Source: Symbiodinium natans
Taxonomy: Eukaryota; Sar; Dinophyceae; Suessiales; Symbiodiniaceae
Direction of reading: 5' to 3'
Assembly (NCBI GenBank): GCA_905221605.1
Contig: CAJNDS010002187.1
Span: forward strand, 200,001 to 264,000
Length of the DNA stretch: 64,000 bases
Shown in pieces: positions 31,507 to 43,085 of this stretch. Each line of letters opens with the position of its first letter. Position 1 is the first letter of the stretch. The notes below the pieces were generated by a model that did not search any database, was not told the DNA's origin, and worked only from the letters and a program-made list of their open reading frames with translations. Position numbers and translations under genes: made by a program.

Positions 31507-33508
31507 ATGGAGCCGCAAACGTCCCAGAAAAGCTTGCTAGCTGCCATCGTGGCTGCCGGAGTATCAGCTTGGTTGTTGTGGCGACGGCGGCGTTGGCGGC
31601 GCCTCCCGCCCGGCAGCTCTTGGTCATTGCCATTGCTGGGAGAGACTTTGGCTTACATCCGAGATCCGCTGGGCTTCATTGAGGAGGGAGGGTAGCATGT
31701 GTTCAAATGGGCAAGAAACATGTTCAAAGTCGAATCTAGCCGAAAACATTTTCGCAGCCATCCTGTAAGCTTTGCGCGCGCCAGGGCAAGCTATCACAAT
31801 ACGGTGGCACTTGCAGCTCACACTTGCTGTTTTCGCCAACTGTGATTCTGGCAGTCACTGACGCCAACACCAAGCTTTTATTCTCCGAGAAGAACCTGGC
31901 CTGGCCGTTACACTTCCGAAAGCTAGTTGGCCTGAAGTCCCTCCCCATGGTGAATGACCCGCTCCACAAGACGATTCGTACCCTTAGCTCACGGGCATTT
32001 GTCGACCGACAGCTTGATTCCTATTTGCCATGCCTGCAGAGGTTGTCTGCCAAGCATTTGCAGCTTTGGCTGGACGTCGAAGGTCGTACATCGAGGGATC
32101 TGCATCTGGAGATCAAGAAATACGCTTTTGAGTGCGGTGAGGCTGTGATTCTGGGAGTTGAGAACGGTGGGCCCAAAAGCGATCGTTTCATGCAGCTCTT
32201 CGAAGAGACCTTCAAAGGTTTGGGTTATGTCTTACCATTGGACATCCCTGGATTCCCGTTCCATCAATGCATGAAGGCCCGGGAAGCGCTGGTCCAAGAA
32301 TTCCAAGATCTCATTGAGAAGAAGCGCAAGAAACTCAAGGATCCATGCCGGATGTTTCAAATCAACACCATGTTGGACACGATGCTGTGGCCTGGATGCT
32401 TCGAATGATTTTGTGCCAAGAGGGTTTCATGGAGGTTTTCAGGGGATTTGCGGAGGTTTATCCCTGAGCTTACTTGATTGAGTCTAGTGGCACAGGCCCG
32501 CGTCATGCGGAGGCTCAGCAAAACCGAGGCAGGCAGATGAGATGAACGGCGAAGACGAGCTCTCAGACTTCTGCGTGGCGATGATGTTTGCAGGCCACGA
32601 CACGACCCTCTGCTCCATTCAAAGCTGCCTTTACTGGTTGAAGGAACTTCCCAGTGTGGAGGCCCTTTTGCGGCAGGCGGACAGGTTTAAGCCCAAATCA
32701 CCGTAAACCCACTAACCCAAAAAAGCCACTATCACTAACCCCCTAGGAACACACCCCTAGTCAGGCAGGGGCTGCTAGGATCAAGGTAGGATCGTGTCTG
32801 AAGAGACATGTGCAGGAGGTGCGCGAAGTTTGGGATGGCGAGAGCCGGGTCACCCGACGAATCTTGGACTCTGCCCACCAGACCCGCGCCTTTTTGCAGG
32901 AAGTCTGGCGAATGACGCCGCCGGTTCAAGTGACTAGCCGAAAGTTGCGTGAAGACACGGAGGTAGACGGCTATGTGGTGCCGAAAGGTTGGACATTACT
33001 TTATGCACCTGCTGGAAGACACAGCAAGGCGGAGGACTGCAAGTCTTTTCTCATCCAGCGTCATCTGCGTGATGGTAAGTTCATCGATAGCACCTTCGAT
33101 CCCACTTACTTCGCCTCCTTTGGTGGGGGTAACCGGATGTGCATCGGACTCTTGGATTGGATTCGGACGAAGCTCACGGTTTGTTGGAATTGGGTGGCAC
33201 GTTCAGAACTCGCAGCATCTCTCTATTACAAGTGGGCTGGCTGAGTGTGCTGTTGAAACCAAAGCTGCTGCCCCGTGGGGGCTCATTTGGTAGGTGTCTT
33301 GTAGCCCAAAGCCCAAAGACCAATATGAATCCATCTGCGCCTTGTGTGTGCAGAGTTCTGAGGATACAAGTTCGCCCGGGACGAGTTGTTGGTCTTCCTC
33401 CTTCACTTCCTCCGTGACTTCGACGTGAAGCTCACCAACTCTCAGTTGCAAAGGTTCCCGTTTCATTTCTGGCGCCTCGAGGGCACTGTTCATAGGGCCG
33501 ACGGGTAA
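31507..33508 (+). CDS. Cytochrome P450, five exons
   Basis: Haem-thiolate monooxygenase, probably ER-anchored. Exon 1 (31507-31728): start Met, membrane anchor LLAAIVAAGVSAWLLW, basic stop-transfer, then LPPGSSWSLPLLGETLA, the hinge typical of CYP26/CYP120/plant CYP85-clan enzymes. Exon 2 (31817-about 32395): HLLFSPTVILAVTDANT and the B-C region RKLVGLKSLPMVNDPLHK. Exon 3 (32542-32684): I-helix AGHDTT. Exon 4 (32816-33146): K-helix EVWR (ExxR), then FGGGNRMCIG, the haem loop with Cys ligand. Exon 5 (33363-33508): KFARDELLVFLLHFLRDF to a TAA. Introns: GT-AG (31729, 32685) and a probable GA-AG intron (33147-33362). Odd point: an in-frame TAG at 31693 between EEGG and HVFKWARN, where several residues are also missing compared with relatives; it may mark a tiny unrecognised intron, sequence error or gene decay. 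Substrate unknown. Confidence 0.9.
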
Positions 33509-35211
33509 CAGTCACAGCGTCCATCAGCAGGTCTGTTTCGGGCTGCGGAGGGAGTCGCTTGATTTAATCCCATGGCGTCGAAGACCAGTTTGCGTGGAGA
33601 GCTTTCACATCTTTGCGACAGGGCACATGGCCTGTCAGCATCAAGGTTATCAGCCTCAAGCTTTCGGGAAAGCCATGTCTTAGATTTCATGGCGCTCCGC
33701 GTGCAAAGTTTTCTGGACGGCTCACATGTCGCGACGCTGAGGGGGAAAAACGTGGAAAGGAAGTGATTGATGTCGGTAACTTGTAAATGGCTCGGAACTG
33801 ATTTGGGGCTCAAATCACTTGTTATGCCCATGCGCGGTAGAAGGTCGAGATAGTTGCAGTCAGGTTCCCAGATGCGCGTTCTTCGAAGCGCAAATCGGTC
33901 GCACTCAGCTCAAACCCCAATGGAAGTAGCTACCCGTGGGTTTGAGAGTTTCCGGTTGTGGAAACCCTCGTCTAGACCAGTTGCAGATTCTTGCAGCAAG
34001 GCCTCGGTTTGTTGTCATATTTCCTGCCTTAAGTATCATGCGGCCAGCACAAGTTTTCAATGCCGAAGTGCTGTGCACATTTGTTTGGCAACTCCCAGCC
34101 TCAGGAGCATCCAACCGTTCAAGGCCTGTAGAGAAAGAAGCCGCGCGCACGTTAACGAAGCCATGTGCCGCGGCGCTTTGGTTCTCGTTGGGCTGAAATT
34201 ACGCCCGGGGCATCGCAGTTTTAAGATAGGGCACCATAGTGCAAACATGATCAGCTTTTCGCTGTACGCTGGGATCGAAGCTTGCTTGTGTTGTGAGCTT
34301 GCAATTTGTGAGCTGCCATGTTTCAGAATCATCACGTGAACAGTGTGAAATTAGTGCCATGCACCCCCGCAAAACCCCAGTTCATTCCTCAACCGATGCC
34401 ATGCATCCCCTGCGCTCTCGATGTCTGCAACTCGCCAGTGCGCGGAGGTTGCTCTTAACCTGAAGCCTGCAAGTTCCAGCTCAACTACATGAGTAGTGCA
34501 TAGTGCCAGGATGTGCCAGGAGTAGTGCCGTGAGTGGTTCCGTACGCAGGGAGTCGTGGCTGAGTAGTTGAGTGGCCACGCGTTTGCTTGTTTCTGGAGC
34601 GCAGGCTTGCTTCAGGCTTGGCACGCCTCGCGCAGGCTAAGGCACGGAGTGGGAAGATGTCGAAAGATACCGCCACATCTCGGGGGCTTTTGGGTGTTCC
34701 ACGCTGCCGCAGCGCACATGTGGTGTAATTGATGGGGTGCAGGAGGAGGCTGCCAAGACGGCGGAATGGCCTTCTGCGCTGAGGGCTGTGCTGCCTTTCG
34801 TGGGCTTGGCCGGGGCTGCTGTGCCGCAAGAGATGTTGTGAGGGCCGGAAAGCAGAAGACGCCATCTGTAGGCGTCCTGTTGTCAAGGGCTGTAAACTGT
34901 GTTGTCCAAGGGTGCACAGGTGCTGCTGTTTGGTCGATTCGTTGAACCCAGGTGGGGACGGCAGGTCACGCGTTCTATGACGGCCTTTGGGTTCCCCTCC
35001 TTCGTGATGGGCAATCCGCAGAAGAGGCCACAGTGCCCTTCCTTCTTGAGGTTTTCTTGTCCACCTGGCACTCCTGAAGCTGGGGATCCAGTCCCTGAGC
35101 CGGGTTGACGTTTTGGGTTTAGGGCTGTGGTGCCCGCATACTCTCAGCAGCGGGTATGTGCAAGTGCGTGTGGCAAGAAGTGAACATCCCCCTCTTGTTT
35201 TCTTTATGCAG
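33509..35211. other. No supported gene
   Basis: Several open frames of 60-160 codons on both strands overlap each other, and none shows a family signature. No arrays of the telomere motif here. Confidence 0.5.
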
Positions 35212-37318
35212 GCTGCGCGACAGGCTGAGCCTCTTCTGGACGCTCACCTGGCCGGCACGGCCTTGACCCATTTGGAGCGCGGAGAGGCTACTGTGTTTGC
35301 AGCGACTGTTGTGTATTCCACATATGGATGATTGCATCAAAAGTTGCTTCTTGCAAGGTTGTGGTAGTGGATGGCGTGCTCTCAGCAACATTGCTTGCCG
35401 ACCTTCAGCGCGAGCTGCAGTCATTGGTGACGCAGCTTGGATCAGCTTTTTTCTTGGATTCGAGAACGACTTTTCAATAGAAACTGCCTGCAGCGACCTG
35501 TCGCCCCTCTGCTTTCTGGAGACCTTGCAAAGCAGGCGCAGCTCCAACAGAAGCCAAACAGGAAGCCCTTTGCTTTGCAACATTGGCATCAGTTGATTCG
35601 GCCCAGGCTTCGACTCCCGGTGGGCTGCTTCCAAATCCCAAAGTCCAGGCAGGAAACACAGAGGTTCGCGGCTCGACAGGAATTTGTTCCCCCTGCGGCC
35701 CGATGCGGCTACATGTCCATGATCGTCTGTCACCATGTAAGATCCCGCTTTCGCGTGCATGGGCATGGACATGGGCTCTCTGTGTCACGTACCAAGGCAC
35801 GGATCGGGTTTGTTACCTTCGGGATCCTGCATCCTTTTCTCCGACTGACGAAGGCAGGTTGAGGTGTCAAAGCTTTGCCCCGCTTTGCCCCCTTTGCCCA
35901 CTTCGTGCAGAGCATGGGCAGCATGGGCTTGAGCGGTACAGCATGCCGTACCATGTGCACATGTGGCGTTTCTGGGCAGGCCAGGTGCTTGGCGGAGCCG
36001 CGCTACAGCTCTGCCACCGACGGCTGAGAGCGACAGCTCTGGTCCTGGAGACAGGCGGAGCCATGGAGTTGGGGCTCGGGGTTTCAAGGAGCATCCCGTT
36101 ACGAAGTCTCGCAGTCGTTTCCCAGAGGCTCTCAACAAGCATCCAGGAGAAGAACTTTCGTGGTCCCTGCATGGACTCAGCTGGCTGCTTGCAGCACAAT
36201 CGCTCGGACACTTGATGCGTCCTTTCTGCCCTGCTGTCCTTCTGCGAAAGTACCTTGTTCCAAGGCTCAATACACGGATGGCAGTGGCTTCTACAAGTGG
36301 CATACGGACGGACGCCAGCTCTGTTCAGATTCTTGAGGGGGCTGTGTTTCTGCGCATTTGCATCCTCGAAGTTCGAAAATCCGCAAGAGCTGGGTTTGTT
36401 CTTCTGTTTCAACAAATTATGCCTCAACACTTATGACATCCGACATGTGGACAGGTAGGAGAGTAGAAGTAGATGAGATGACCTGGTAGACCGGGGGAAC
36501 GTGAAGTTGGGGATATCAGACGGCGAGGAAGAGAGTCGTGGGAAGCACCGTTGCAAAAAGGTAGCAGCATCATGCTTCCACAATCTTCCACATCAACCTC
36601 GAACGTTCAAGTGCCACCCTCGTCCGGCCCAGGGCTTGGTGAGGAATCTGGCAGATTCGGACCTTTGGGGTGGTACTTTTGGCTGCAGCGGGGTGCCGTG
36701 AGGCACGGCTGGGGCTCTCTTTCATTTTAATATATATATATATATATATATTTTTTTTTTCCTCCTCCTGAAGGGATGTGATTTCTGACATTCTTCGCAT
36801 TTTGGCGGGTTGGTTCACTTGGGGAAGGTGACCGTTGGCACGCCGATAGTTGGAGGAGCGTGTTGTTGGGATTCCCTTCTCTCGCGATTGGGTGCAAATC
36901 TTCCAAGCGGAGACAAGGCGGAGGTCCATCACTGGAATCCTCTACCTGAACGAGGAGGCTGAGCAGGGGTTCGGGATTCAGATGTTCCGGGAGGAGGCCC
37001 TTGATGTTGCTATCTGAATGCCTGATCAAGACGAGCACAAGCGCGCGAACAGTTTGAGAAAAGATGCGGAATGAGGACTGGCCGAGCACGGCCGGGGGTG
37101 CACTGCGCTGCCGCGCGGCGGCGGCCCCTCTCCGGGGCCCACCCCTGCCCTCTACCGCCGGCATCGCAGAGGTCCTACCCAAGGGGGGGCCCGGGGCCCC
37201 AGTGCTTCGCAGGGTTCCAGAAGCTCCTTTTTTGACTGGAGACGGCCTTGGGTTTCCCTTTGCAGGCGGCTGGTGCTCTTCGACTCCCACAAGATAGAGC
37301 ACGAGGTCTGGTGCCATT
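35212..37318 (+). CDS. 2-oxoglutarate/Fe(II) oxygenase, prolyl 4-hydroxylase-like, split gene
   Basis: Exons on one strand give the parts of this fold in order. 35212-35305: AARQAEPLLDAHLAGTALTH. 35358-35475: VVVVDGVLSATLLADLQREL, the usual N-terminal strand and helix. About 36125-36215: ALNKHPGEELSWSLHGLS, unassigned but in place. 36265-36320: AQYTDGSGFYKWHTDG with the HxD iron ligands. 36918-37010: RRSITGILYLNEEAEQGFG, the core strand. 37266-37318: RLVLFDSHKIEHEV with the distal His. The family oxidises Pro or other residues using 2-oxoglutarate and O2. The Arg that binds 2-oxoglutarate, about ten residues after the distal His, should be in a further exon I could not locate. Several exon edges (AG acceptors) are clear, donors less so. 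Confidence 0.65.
36728..36762. repeat. (TA)n with T tract
   Basis: Microsatellite inside a presumed intron of the oxygenase gene. Confidence 0.9.
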
Positions 37319-37450
37319 GTGCATTTGTGTGCCTATTCTAGACTCTTGAAGTTTGTGAAGTGGACGGAAAACAGTCGTCCTGTAGTCTTGTGTGGCAAGC
37401 CCTCATTTTGTCAGACAATGTCGTGGACAGCACAGTGAGGAAATTGATCT

Positions 37451-38455
37451 TCATGCATTGATCACTGCAGCCACTTCAACAAGGTGGTTGCTACGAGACA
37501 GGATAGATGGGCTTTGACAGTGGTGCACTCGGTCTTTGTACAGCCGTTTGCAGATGCTTCTTGCAGGTTCTCTCGCATCCCGGCAACTGAGGTGTGGTTG
37601 CACGAATAACACGTCGTCTTCTGGATAGCCCATGAGCTGAGGTTGTAAAAATGTTTCACCTTCACAGCCGCTTATGAAAAGAGGTTCTCTAGTTGCATTG
37701 TGGATCGGCACCAGGGTCACGGCCAGCTGGACGGTCAGTTCGCACCAAGAACATGATGTTGCAACAAGATGTTTTTGGCCTTTTGGGCCTCTGGGTTTTT
37801 GGCACAAGCTGGTACCCCCCAGCTTACCCTTCGGATAGCGAACAGAGAGAGCTCGCGGCGTCGCCGCCCTGAGCCGGGGCGCCCGTGTAGGGGACACGTT
37901 CTGTCGTTGTGCGACGAGCACCGCGGTCACACAACTGAATATCAGCTTGGCTTCGTGCAAGGCCATGCGGATAAGACATTTACTTCTAGCGCCTTGGCTT
38001 GCCACAATGGTTCTCCTGTTGTGCGTCGAAGAGTTATCCCTTGGGCGGTGATGTGCAGTTGCGCGTGTGCTGCGCTCGTTCTGGATGTATTGGATTGCTG
38101 GGTTTCTTGCGCAGCACTCCTGTACATGACGGCTTGTGCGTACCTCAAGAATTGCCCCACGGCTGCGCTGTTGTTTTCGAGGTGTGCCTGGCCCTCGTGG
38201 GGCCAGAGATTGCCCATGCACGGGTGAAGGGCTTCTTCTCAAAGTACAACAAGGCCAGAGAGCCTTCCATTCGACCACTGTCCGTAGCTTCGGTGTCCAT
38301 GCTGCTTTCATGGTGTACATACCGAGACATATGCCATAATATGCTGCAATGAGCCTCGACATGGTACATGCTGTAAGATTGTGTGGAGTTGCTTCGTGCA
38401 GGTCCTCAATGCAAAGGAGTGTACCTGCAATTGCTGCATTCGAGAGCGCAGGCAA
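37451..38455 (-). CDS. Long minus-strand ORF, doubtful
   Basis: 334 codons without a stop. The N-terminal two thirds read as Arg/Thr/Ser-rich low-information protein. The last 95 residues (CELTVQLAVTLVPIHN, GCEGETFLQPQLMG, EDDVLFVQPHLSC) look more protein-like. No family recognised, and the opposite strand is also open in places. It would be the only clear minus-strand gene here. Confidence 0.2.
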   Translation of the reverse strand: MPALSNAAIAGTLLCIEDLHEATPHNLTACTMSRLIAAYYGICLGMYTMKAAWTPKLRTVVEWKALWPCCTLRRSPSPVHGQSLAPRGPGTPRKQQRSRGAILEVRTSRHVQECCARNPAIQYIQNERSTRATAHHRPRDNSSTHNRRTIVASQGARSKCLIRMALHEAKLIFSCVTAVLVAQRQNVSPTRAPRLRAATPRALSVRYPKGKLGGTSLCQKPRGPKGQKHLVATSCSWCELTVQLAVTLVPIHNATREPLFISGCEGETFLQPQLMGYPEDDVLFVQPHLSCRDAREPARSICKRLYKDRVHHCQSPSILSRSNHLVEVAAVINA

Positions 38456-38829
38456 GGATTTCAGGGTTTCCAGCTACGTCTATCATCCACTCCAGCTGTA
38501 TGTTCGCCGGTGCACTGTAGAAGCTTACACTGGTAGATCAGACACGGTTCCAACGGAAAAGGATGTGTTCTGTGATTTGTCAGCACTGGCGTGCATGACC
38601 GCAAGCCCAGAGCCTTAAACCCAAAGCCCCAAAGCCCAAAGCCGTCAGTCTCGAAATCCCCAAAGCCATGGAACCACTTCCAGGAGACCGAGCGAAATCA
38701 GTGATCCTAGCAAGTCCGCCTACAAGCGCCTTGATTTTCAAAAAGCGGGGCTTCGGAGCATTTGTCGGGCTGCTTAGGCCTAATTTGAGCTACGCTTTTG
38801 GTCTATCAAGCAAGTGTATTGTGCAGCAT

Positions 38830-38851
38830 GTGAATGTATTAGTGTATTACG

Positions 38852-38884
<33 letters not shown>

Positions 38885-39170
38885 TTCGGTGTTTTTCCTG
38901 TGTGATTTCGCTTGATTTCCTTATATTCTCATCTTTTGTTATGATCATGCGATTGTATGACTTCATGATTATATGATTGTATCATTATGTGATTATACTA
39001 TTGTATCATTGCATAGAAAGATATACATGTAAGTATGTAATATATATTTCTATATGTGTGTGTGTATATATATATATATAATTTCATTTCTCTTTGTGTC
39101 ATTATGCTTGTATAGTACTTATTGTTTATTTCTTGTAGTATATTTCTATTTCATGATTGTGTCTCTTTTG
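38830..39170. repeat. AT-rich spacer with (TA)n runs
   Basis: TA/T runs at 38853-38886 and 39056-39081, with TGATTATATGATTGTATCATT-like repeats between. No gene. Confidence 0.85.
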
Positions 39171-39215
39171 TAAGCGGTTCTGAGAAGATCTCGCAGGTGC
39201 TCCCTAGCACCGCAG

Positions 39216-39300
39216 AGCGACCACAACTTCGCTGCCTACCAGTGCTCGAACACCTGCACGGTGATGAACGACCCCATCTTCCCTCGTGACTCTCCTCAAC
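39216..39300 (+). CDS. Exon candidate, unknown protein
   Basis: After agcaccgcag the frame reads SDHNFAAYQCSNTCTVMN then DPIFPRDS. Protein-like; family unknown. It may belong to the oxygenase gene upstream or to a separate gene. Confidence 0.45.
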
Positions 39301-39734
39301 TTTTATACATGGGTTCAGGGTTTCATAGATATTTATGGATGGTTGTAGGCCTTCGATGCTTATTTACTAGTGGTGAAGGGCTCTGTTTTGGCTGGTTAGC
39401 TGAGCAGCGCTACCAGAGGTGCGGCCACGCTCTCCACAAACCGATTCTGCTTCTACCACTGCATTCCGACATCTGGAGGCGCGTGTGGGAGGGTGTTCGA
39501 TTCGCTGCATGCAGCATGGTGGTCGGCAAACCCTAAAAATGAACGTCCTCAACATCGGAATATTTTTGGGGTCGTTTTGCTTCCATCCGGTGCCCAACCT
39601 GGAGTAGCGTCATGGGCGAGGCTCCTCCTCCGCTCTTCAGGCAGCTGCCAACAACCAGGAGCCCTTGGAAGTGCGGGGGGCTTGCTCAGCATCTGACCCT
39701 TGATCTTCTTGCGTGCTCCTCTGAAGGTGCCTCC

Positions 39735-40017
39735 GAAGTGCCCCCCACAAGGGGCCCCTCCCCTCTGCGTACAAAATCCTGGCCTTCTTCGAATCCCGAA
39801 ACGCAAGAAGATGTCCGGAGCACCCCCAGTTTTTCCAGGACACGCAGGCCCTGCTCAACGGTGGAAGCCTCATCGATGCAGCCTGCATCTCCGTGCCCGA
39901 GGAGAAGCTCCCAGAGGCAAAGGGCCAAAAGCATTGCAAGCACAAAGAAGCCGAGAAGCCAATCGTTGTCATAGTGGTTGTCATGTTTACATGCGACATG
40001 GGCAGCACACCCCCATA
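39735..40017 (+). CDS. Open frame, unknown protein
   Basis: A frame without an early ATG reads SAYKILAFFESRNARRCP, then EHPQFFQDTQALLNGG, SLIDAACISVPEEKLPE, ending with KPIVVIVVVMFTCDMGS and a stop. Its amino-acid mix is better than that of the overlapping Ser/Pro/Arg-rich frames. Probably one exon; the last hydrophobic stretch could be intron. Family unknown. Confidence 0.4.
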
Positions 40018-41244
40018 ATCATGCTGACTCCAGTCTCAGGCTATGAGCACAGACGGCAATGGTCGAGATGCACAGTTGGAAGCCTGAGGGCACAACGTGT
40101 CGTCTCACCCAACGTTCGTGCAGAGCTGCCTGGTATGCAGAGCTGCCTGGTACCCTGAAGGCAGCGGGCACCCAGTGCAAGTTTCACAGATTGACCACCG
40201 AGGCCGCAACCAGGGCGTTACTGCGTGCGTTTGCGCATCTCTGCAGCAGCGCCTAGAAGCTCGGCCCCTGGGGCGAACTTGGGGCTTCAAGTTGCCTTTA
40301 CCGGTTCAAGAAGCTGGTCCAGGGAAGGCTCCCATGAGTTGATCACCCCATAGCCATAGCCCTAGCCATAGCCTGGAGAGGACTTGACTCGAGCAGTGAA
40401 CAGCAATAAGAGCGGACGCCGCCCCCTGCAGCATGAGTTCCATAGCAACGGCGGCGGACGATTATGAGGCGCGGGGTGTTGAGTTTTGGTTGGCGCCACC
40501 CATTTTTCGTGGTGCGCGTACTTCGCTCGCCTTGCCCAATTCTTTTGCACGTTCATTGTATTCCCTCAGAAGTAGGGATGGAATGGGACAAGGGGTCGAG
40601 GCTTTCCATGGACGCATGAGGCTTTCTCGGCAGCTGTTGTTTCGGTCGTGCGGCGTGGGTTCGGCAACCTCTACCTAGACTGACGATCATCTAGGAGGTC
40701 GATCGAGAGCCTCTTTAATGCTGCAGCAGTGCAGTAGGAATCGAGAGTGACGGAGCTAGCGTTAGCGAAAACAGCCGCCTCTGTTTCTCTAAAGGTAGGC
40801 TCTTGTCGGTACAAGACCCAAGAATGCCCGCCCCAGAACACTGCTCATCACTGCTCTCTCTGAAAGGCAGCCTTGTCGGCCGAGCCCCTTGGCCTCGGCT
40901 CAGTGTGTGGATCCAGGTTTCGGTAACTTCTGGGGAGGCTGAGCATGGCTTAGCTTTAAAGTGTCAAATTGGGATATTGGGGTTTGGAGGGAAAGCGCCG
41001 GTGGGGCTCTCGAGACGTTGCCGGGAGGGTCTTAGGAGGAACAAAGTTCTCTGAACCCTAACTCTGATCCCAGCACCACACTCCTCGAACAATTCCAGAC
41101 TCCTAGGCTGTGTGCTTTGCACACGCGTTTGTTGGCAGAGCACCGCAAGGTGCGGGAGCCGTGGAGCAACTCCAAGAGCAGGGACAGGTTTCAAGCTGTT
41201 TTAGTAACGAGATGCCCTCGGTGCCCAAGTAGCCTGGTGCGCAG
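40018..41244. other. No firm gene
   Basis: A short open frame at 40433-40678 starts MSSIATAADDYEARGVEF and could be an N-terminal exon. At about 41140-41185, after tgttggcag, another reads EHRKVREPWSNSKSRD. Neither is placed in a gene. Confidence 0.3.
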
Positions 41245-41377
41245 GTGCTGTCCAGGAGTGGCTTGCCCCTGGATCCTTCCCGGAGCTACGAGCGCGCACC
41301 CTCCTCACAGCTGGATCGCGCGTCCTCATCAACAGCCGAACCCTCAGATGCCTGGCAGGAGCTAGACACGATTGACA

Positions 41378-41379
<2 letters not shown>
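41245..41379 (+). CDS. Exon, probable N-terminal part of the channel gene
   Basis: 135 bp, phase 0 at both ends, between gcgcag and aag/gtgtgt. Reads LSRSGLPLDPSRSYERAPSS, then QLDRASSSTAEPSDAW and QELDTIDK: Ser-rich and acidic, as in disordered N-termini of channels. Linking it to the channel is inference from position. Confidence 0.5.

Positions 41380-41420
<41 letters not shown>
41380..41420. repeat. (GT)n directly after a splice donor
   Basis: About 20 GT units starting exactly at the donor of the preceding exon; the intron would end at the ctttcag at 41527. Confidence 0.9.
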
Positions 41421-41422
<2 letters not shown>

Positions 41423-41527
41423 TTTTGTGTCTTTTGTGTCGTTTGGCTCATTTCTGCTGCGACCCCTTTGAGTACCTGGTTCTCCTCCTGTGCTGTCTGC
41501 CTTACTCAGCCTTCTCCCGACTTTCAG

Positions 41528-41850
41528 GCATGCCTTGCTGCGGCCATGGGCCCGAAGCTTGTGAAGCCGATGCAAGGCTGCCTTGAGCATGTGACAGAGC
41601 CCGGGGAATGAAACAAAACTCTGACAGCCCGCAGGTGTGTTGGCGGGGGATGAGAATGGAGACGGCAGTGAGATCTCTGGAGATGTCATCTTCGAGAAGT
41701 CCTTCGCACACGAGGTCTCCCCTTGCGAGTCTTCGCTTCCCTTCCAATGAATCGGCCCTGCTCGGCCAGGTCAAGAGCGTTCACGACCGGTGGTTTCTGC
41801 TGAGCCTCAAGCTGACCGACGAGCTTGAGGACAGCCATCTGCAGCAGTGT
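41528..41850 (+). CDS. Exon candidates, possible N-terminal part of the channel gene
   Basis: 41528-41608 reads ACLAAAMGPKLVKPMQGC. After cccgcag at 41634 one frame reads GDENGDGSEISGDVIFEKS; from about 41746 another frame reads NESALLGQVKSVHDRWF then LLSLKLTDELEDSHLQQ. The last two need a frame change, so one is wrong or a very short intron lies between. No family match. Confidence 0.4.
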
Positions 41851-42347
41851 TTGACAGTGATTCCGTGCTCTGGTGGCCGTTGCCATGAGTTTTTCCTTCT
41901 TCTCCTGTTGAGGATACGGCTCCTGTCGGCATGCAGCCGTCGTTGACGCTGACGCACCAGGCCAGCACATCGGTGGGAATTACCTCTGTATGACTCCGTG
42001 ACTGTCGTGACTCCGGCCTTCTTGCCCCGAAGGCGTCCGTGGGAGCCTTCGCAAGCTTGATCAAGATGCTGCCGACCTGAAAGTCAATTTTGGGTTCTTC
42101 CCGAAACAGGAGATGTTGTATATACAATGCACATAAAGAACTCCGCAAAAGCCCATGAAACTCATTCTCAGGCGGTGCAAGCCGCACAAGTTTTGCAAAG
42201 CTGAGGCTTCCGACGTGGAATCGCGCGCTGCATGATTCCTACAAACAGCAGAGAAAAGCGAAAAGGACAGTTGACGGTGTCGAACTGCTAAGAGCCATCG
42301 TAGCCCATTCCTTCACTTAAAGAAGCTCCCCATACCGCGCTGCGCAG

Positions 42348-42434
42348 GAGATCCATGCGCGCTACGTCGGATGGGGCCTCGGACGCCCTAAGAATTTGCC
42401 AGAACCGGAGCCTTCGGATGCCTTTCCGCAGTGA
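42348..42434 (+). CDS. Exon candidate upstream of S1
   Basis: After ctgcgcag the frame reads EIHARYVGWGLGRPKNLP then EPEPSDAFPQ. Protein-like; may be part of the channel N-terminus. Confidence 0.4.
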   Translation, partial: EIHARYVGWGLGRPKNLPEPEPSDAFPQ

Positions 42435-42927
42435 CTCTGCGATGGTTTCGGGGATTCTTGCGGAATTTTTGCGGAGCAACGGCTCCGCATGAAACAGAGG
42501 CCCGAATGAACGAGATGGTGAAGGACAACACGTGTCTGCAACCCCTCATCATTGTGCCTTCGATGCCGGGCTGCAAGCATAACTCACACACCGCAGATTC
42601 CGCATCCGTAGATGGTGCACCCCGACTCATTAGGCGCGACAGATCTGCATGCTTTTTGTTGATTTGTGTTTGTCTGAGCTCAGCCACCGAGCCCTTTGTC
42701 CCCCAAACCCCCAGCCGCAAAAGACCGTCCTAAGCTCCTTTGCAAGCCAAGGAGCCCGAAACGGGTGCTATGGATTCCTGGCATCAGCCTGTTCTGCTCA
42801 TCTTGTTCTCTGTGTTATGAAGGATGAGGATGATCTTGGTGCTCCCCTGCACACCGTTCAGAGCTCCTGTCGTCTCTTTCTTGGTTCGCGGTCTTGAGGG
42901 TCCGTAGGGGTCTCCTTACTGATGGTG

Positions 42928-42995
42928 ATGGTTAGTAGGGAATGGGGGAATGAGGTACCGTATGTACACCCATAAGGGTAATAAACCCTTAAAGG

Positions 42996-43033
<38 letters not shown>

Positions 43034-43068
43034 ATAAGGCCCTAATTCCCCTCATTCCCTGCTAACCA
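42928..43068. mobile_element. Short TIR element, family 1, copy 3, inside channel gene
   Basis: Left gttagtagggaatgggggaa and right cctcattccctgctaac-type ends are inverted repeats like those at 8029-8125 and 10812-10906. Here the core contains (TA)18. It ends about 17 bp before the acceptor of the S1 exon, so it sits at the 3' end of an intron. Confidence 0.85.
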
Positions 43069-43085
43069 ACAGTCTCATGACCTAG

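Noticed and set aside
33854-34339. 161-codon + strand ORF
   Set aside because: Overlapped by equally open frames on both strands; no motif, membrane segment or splice context supports it.
37451-38455. 334-codon minus-strand ORF as a solid gene
   Set aside because: Kept only at low confidence: most of it looks like antisense open frame, and no family was recognised.
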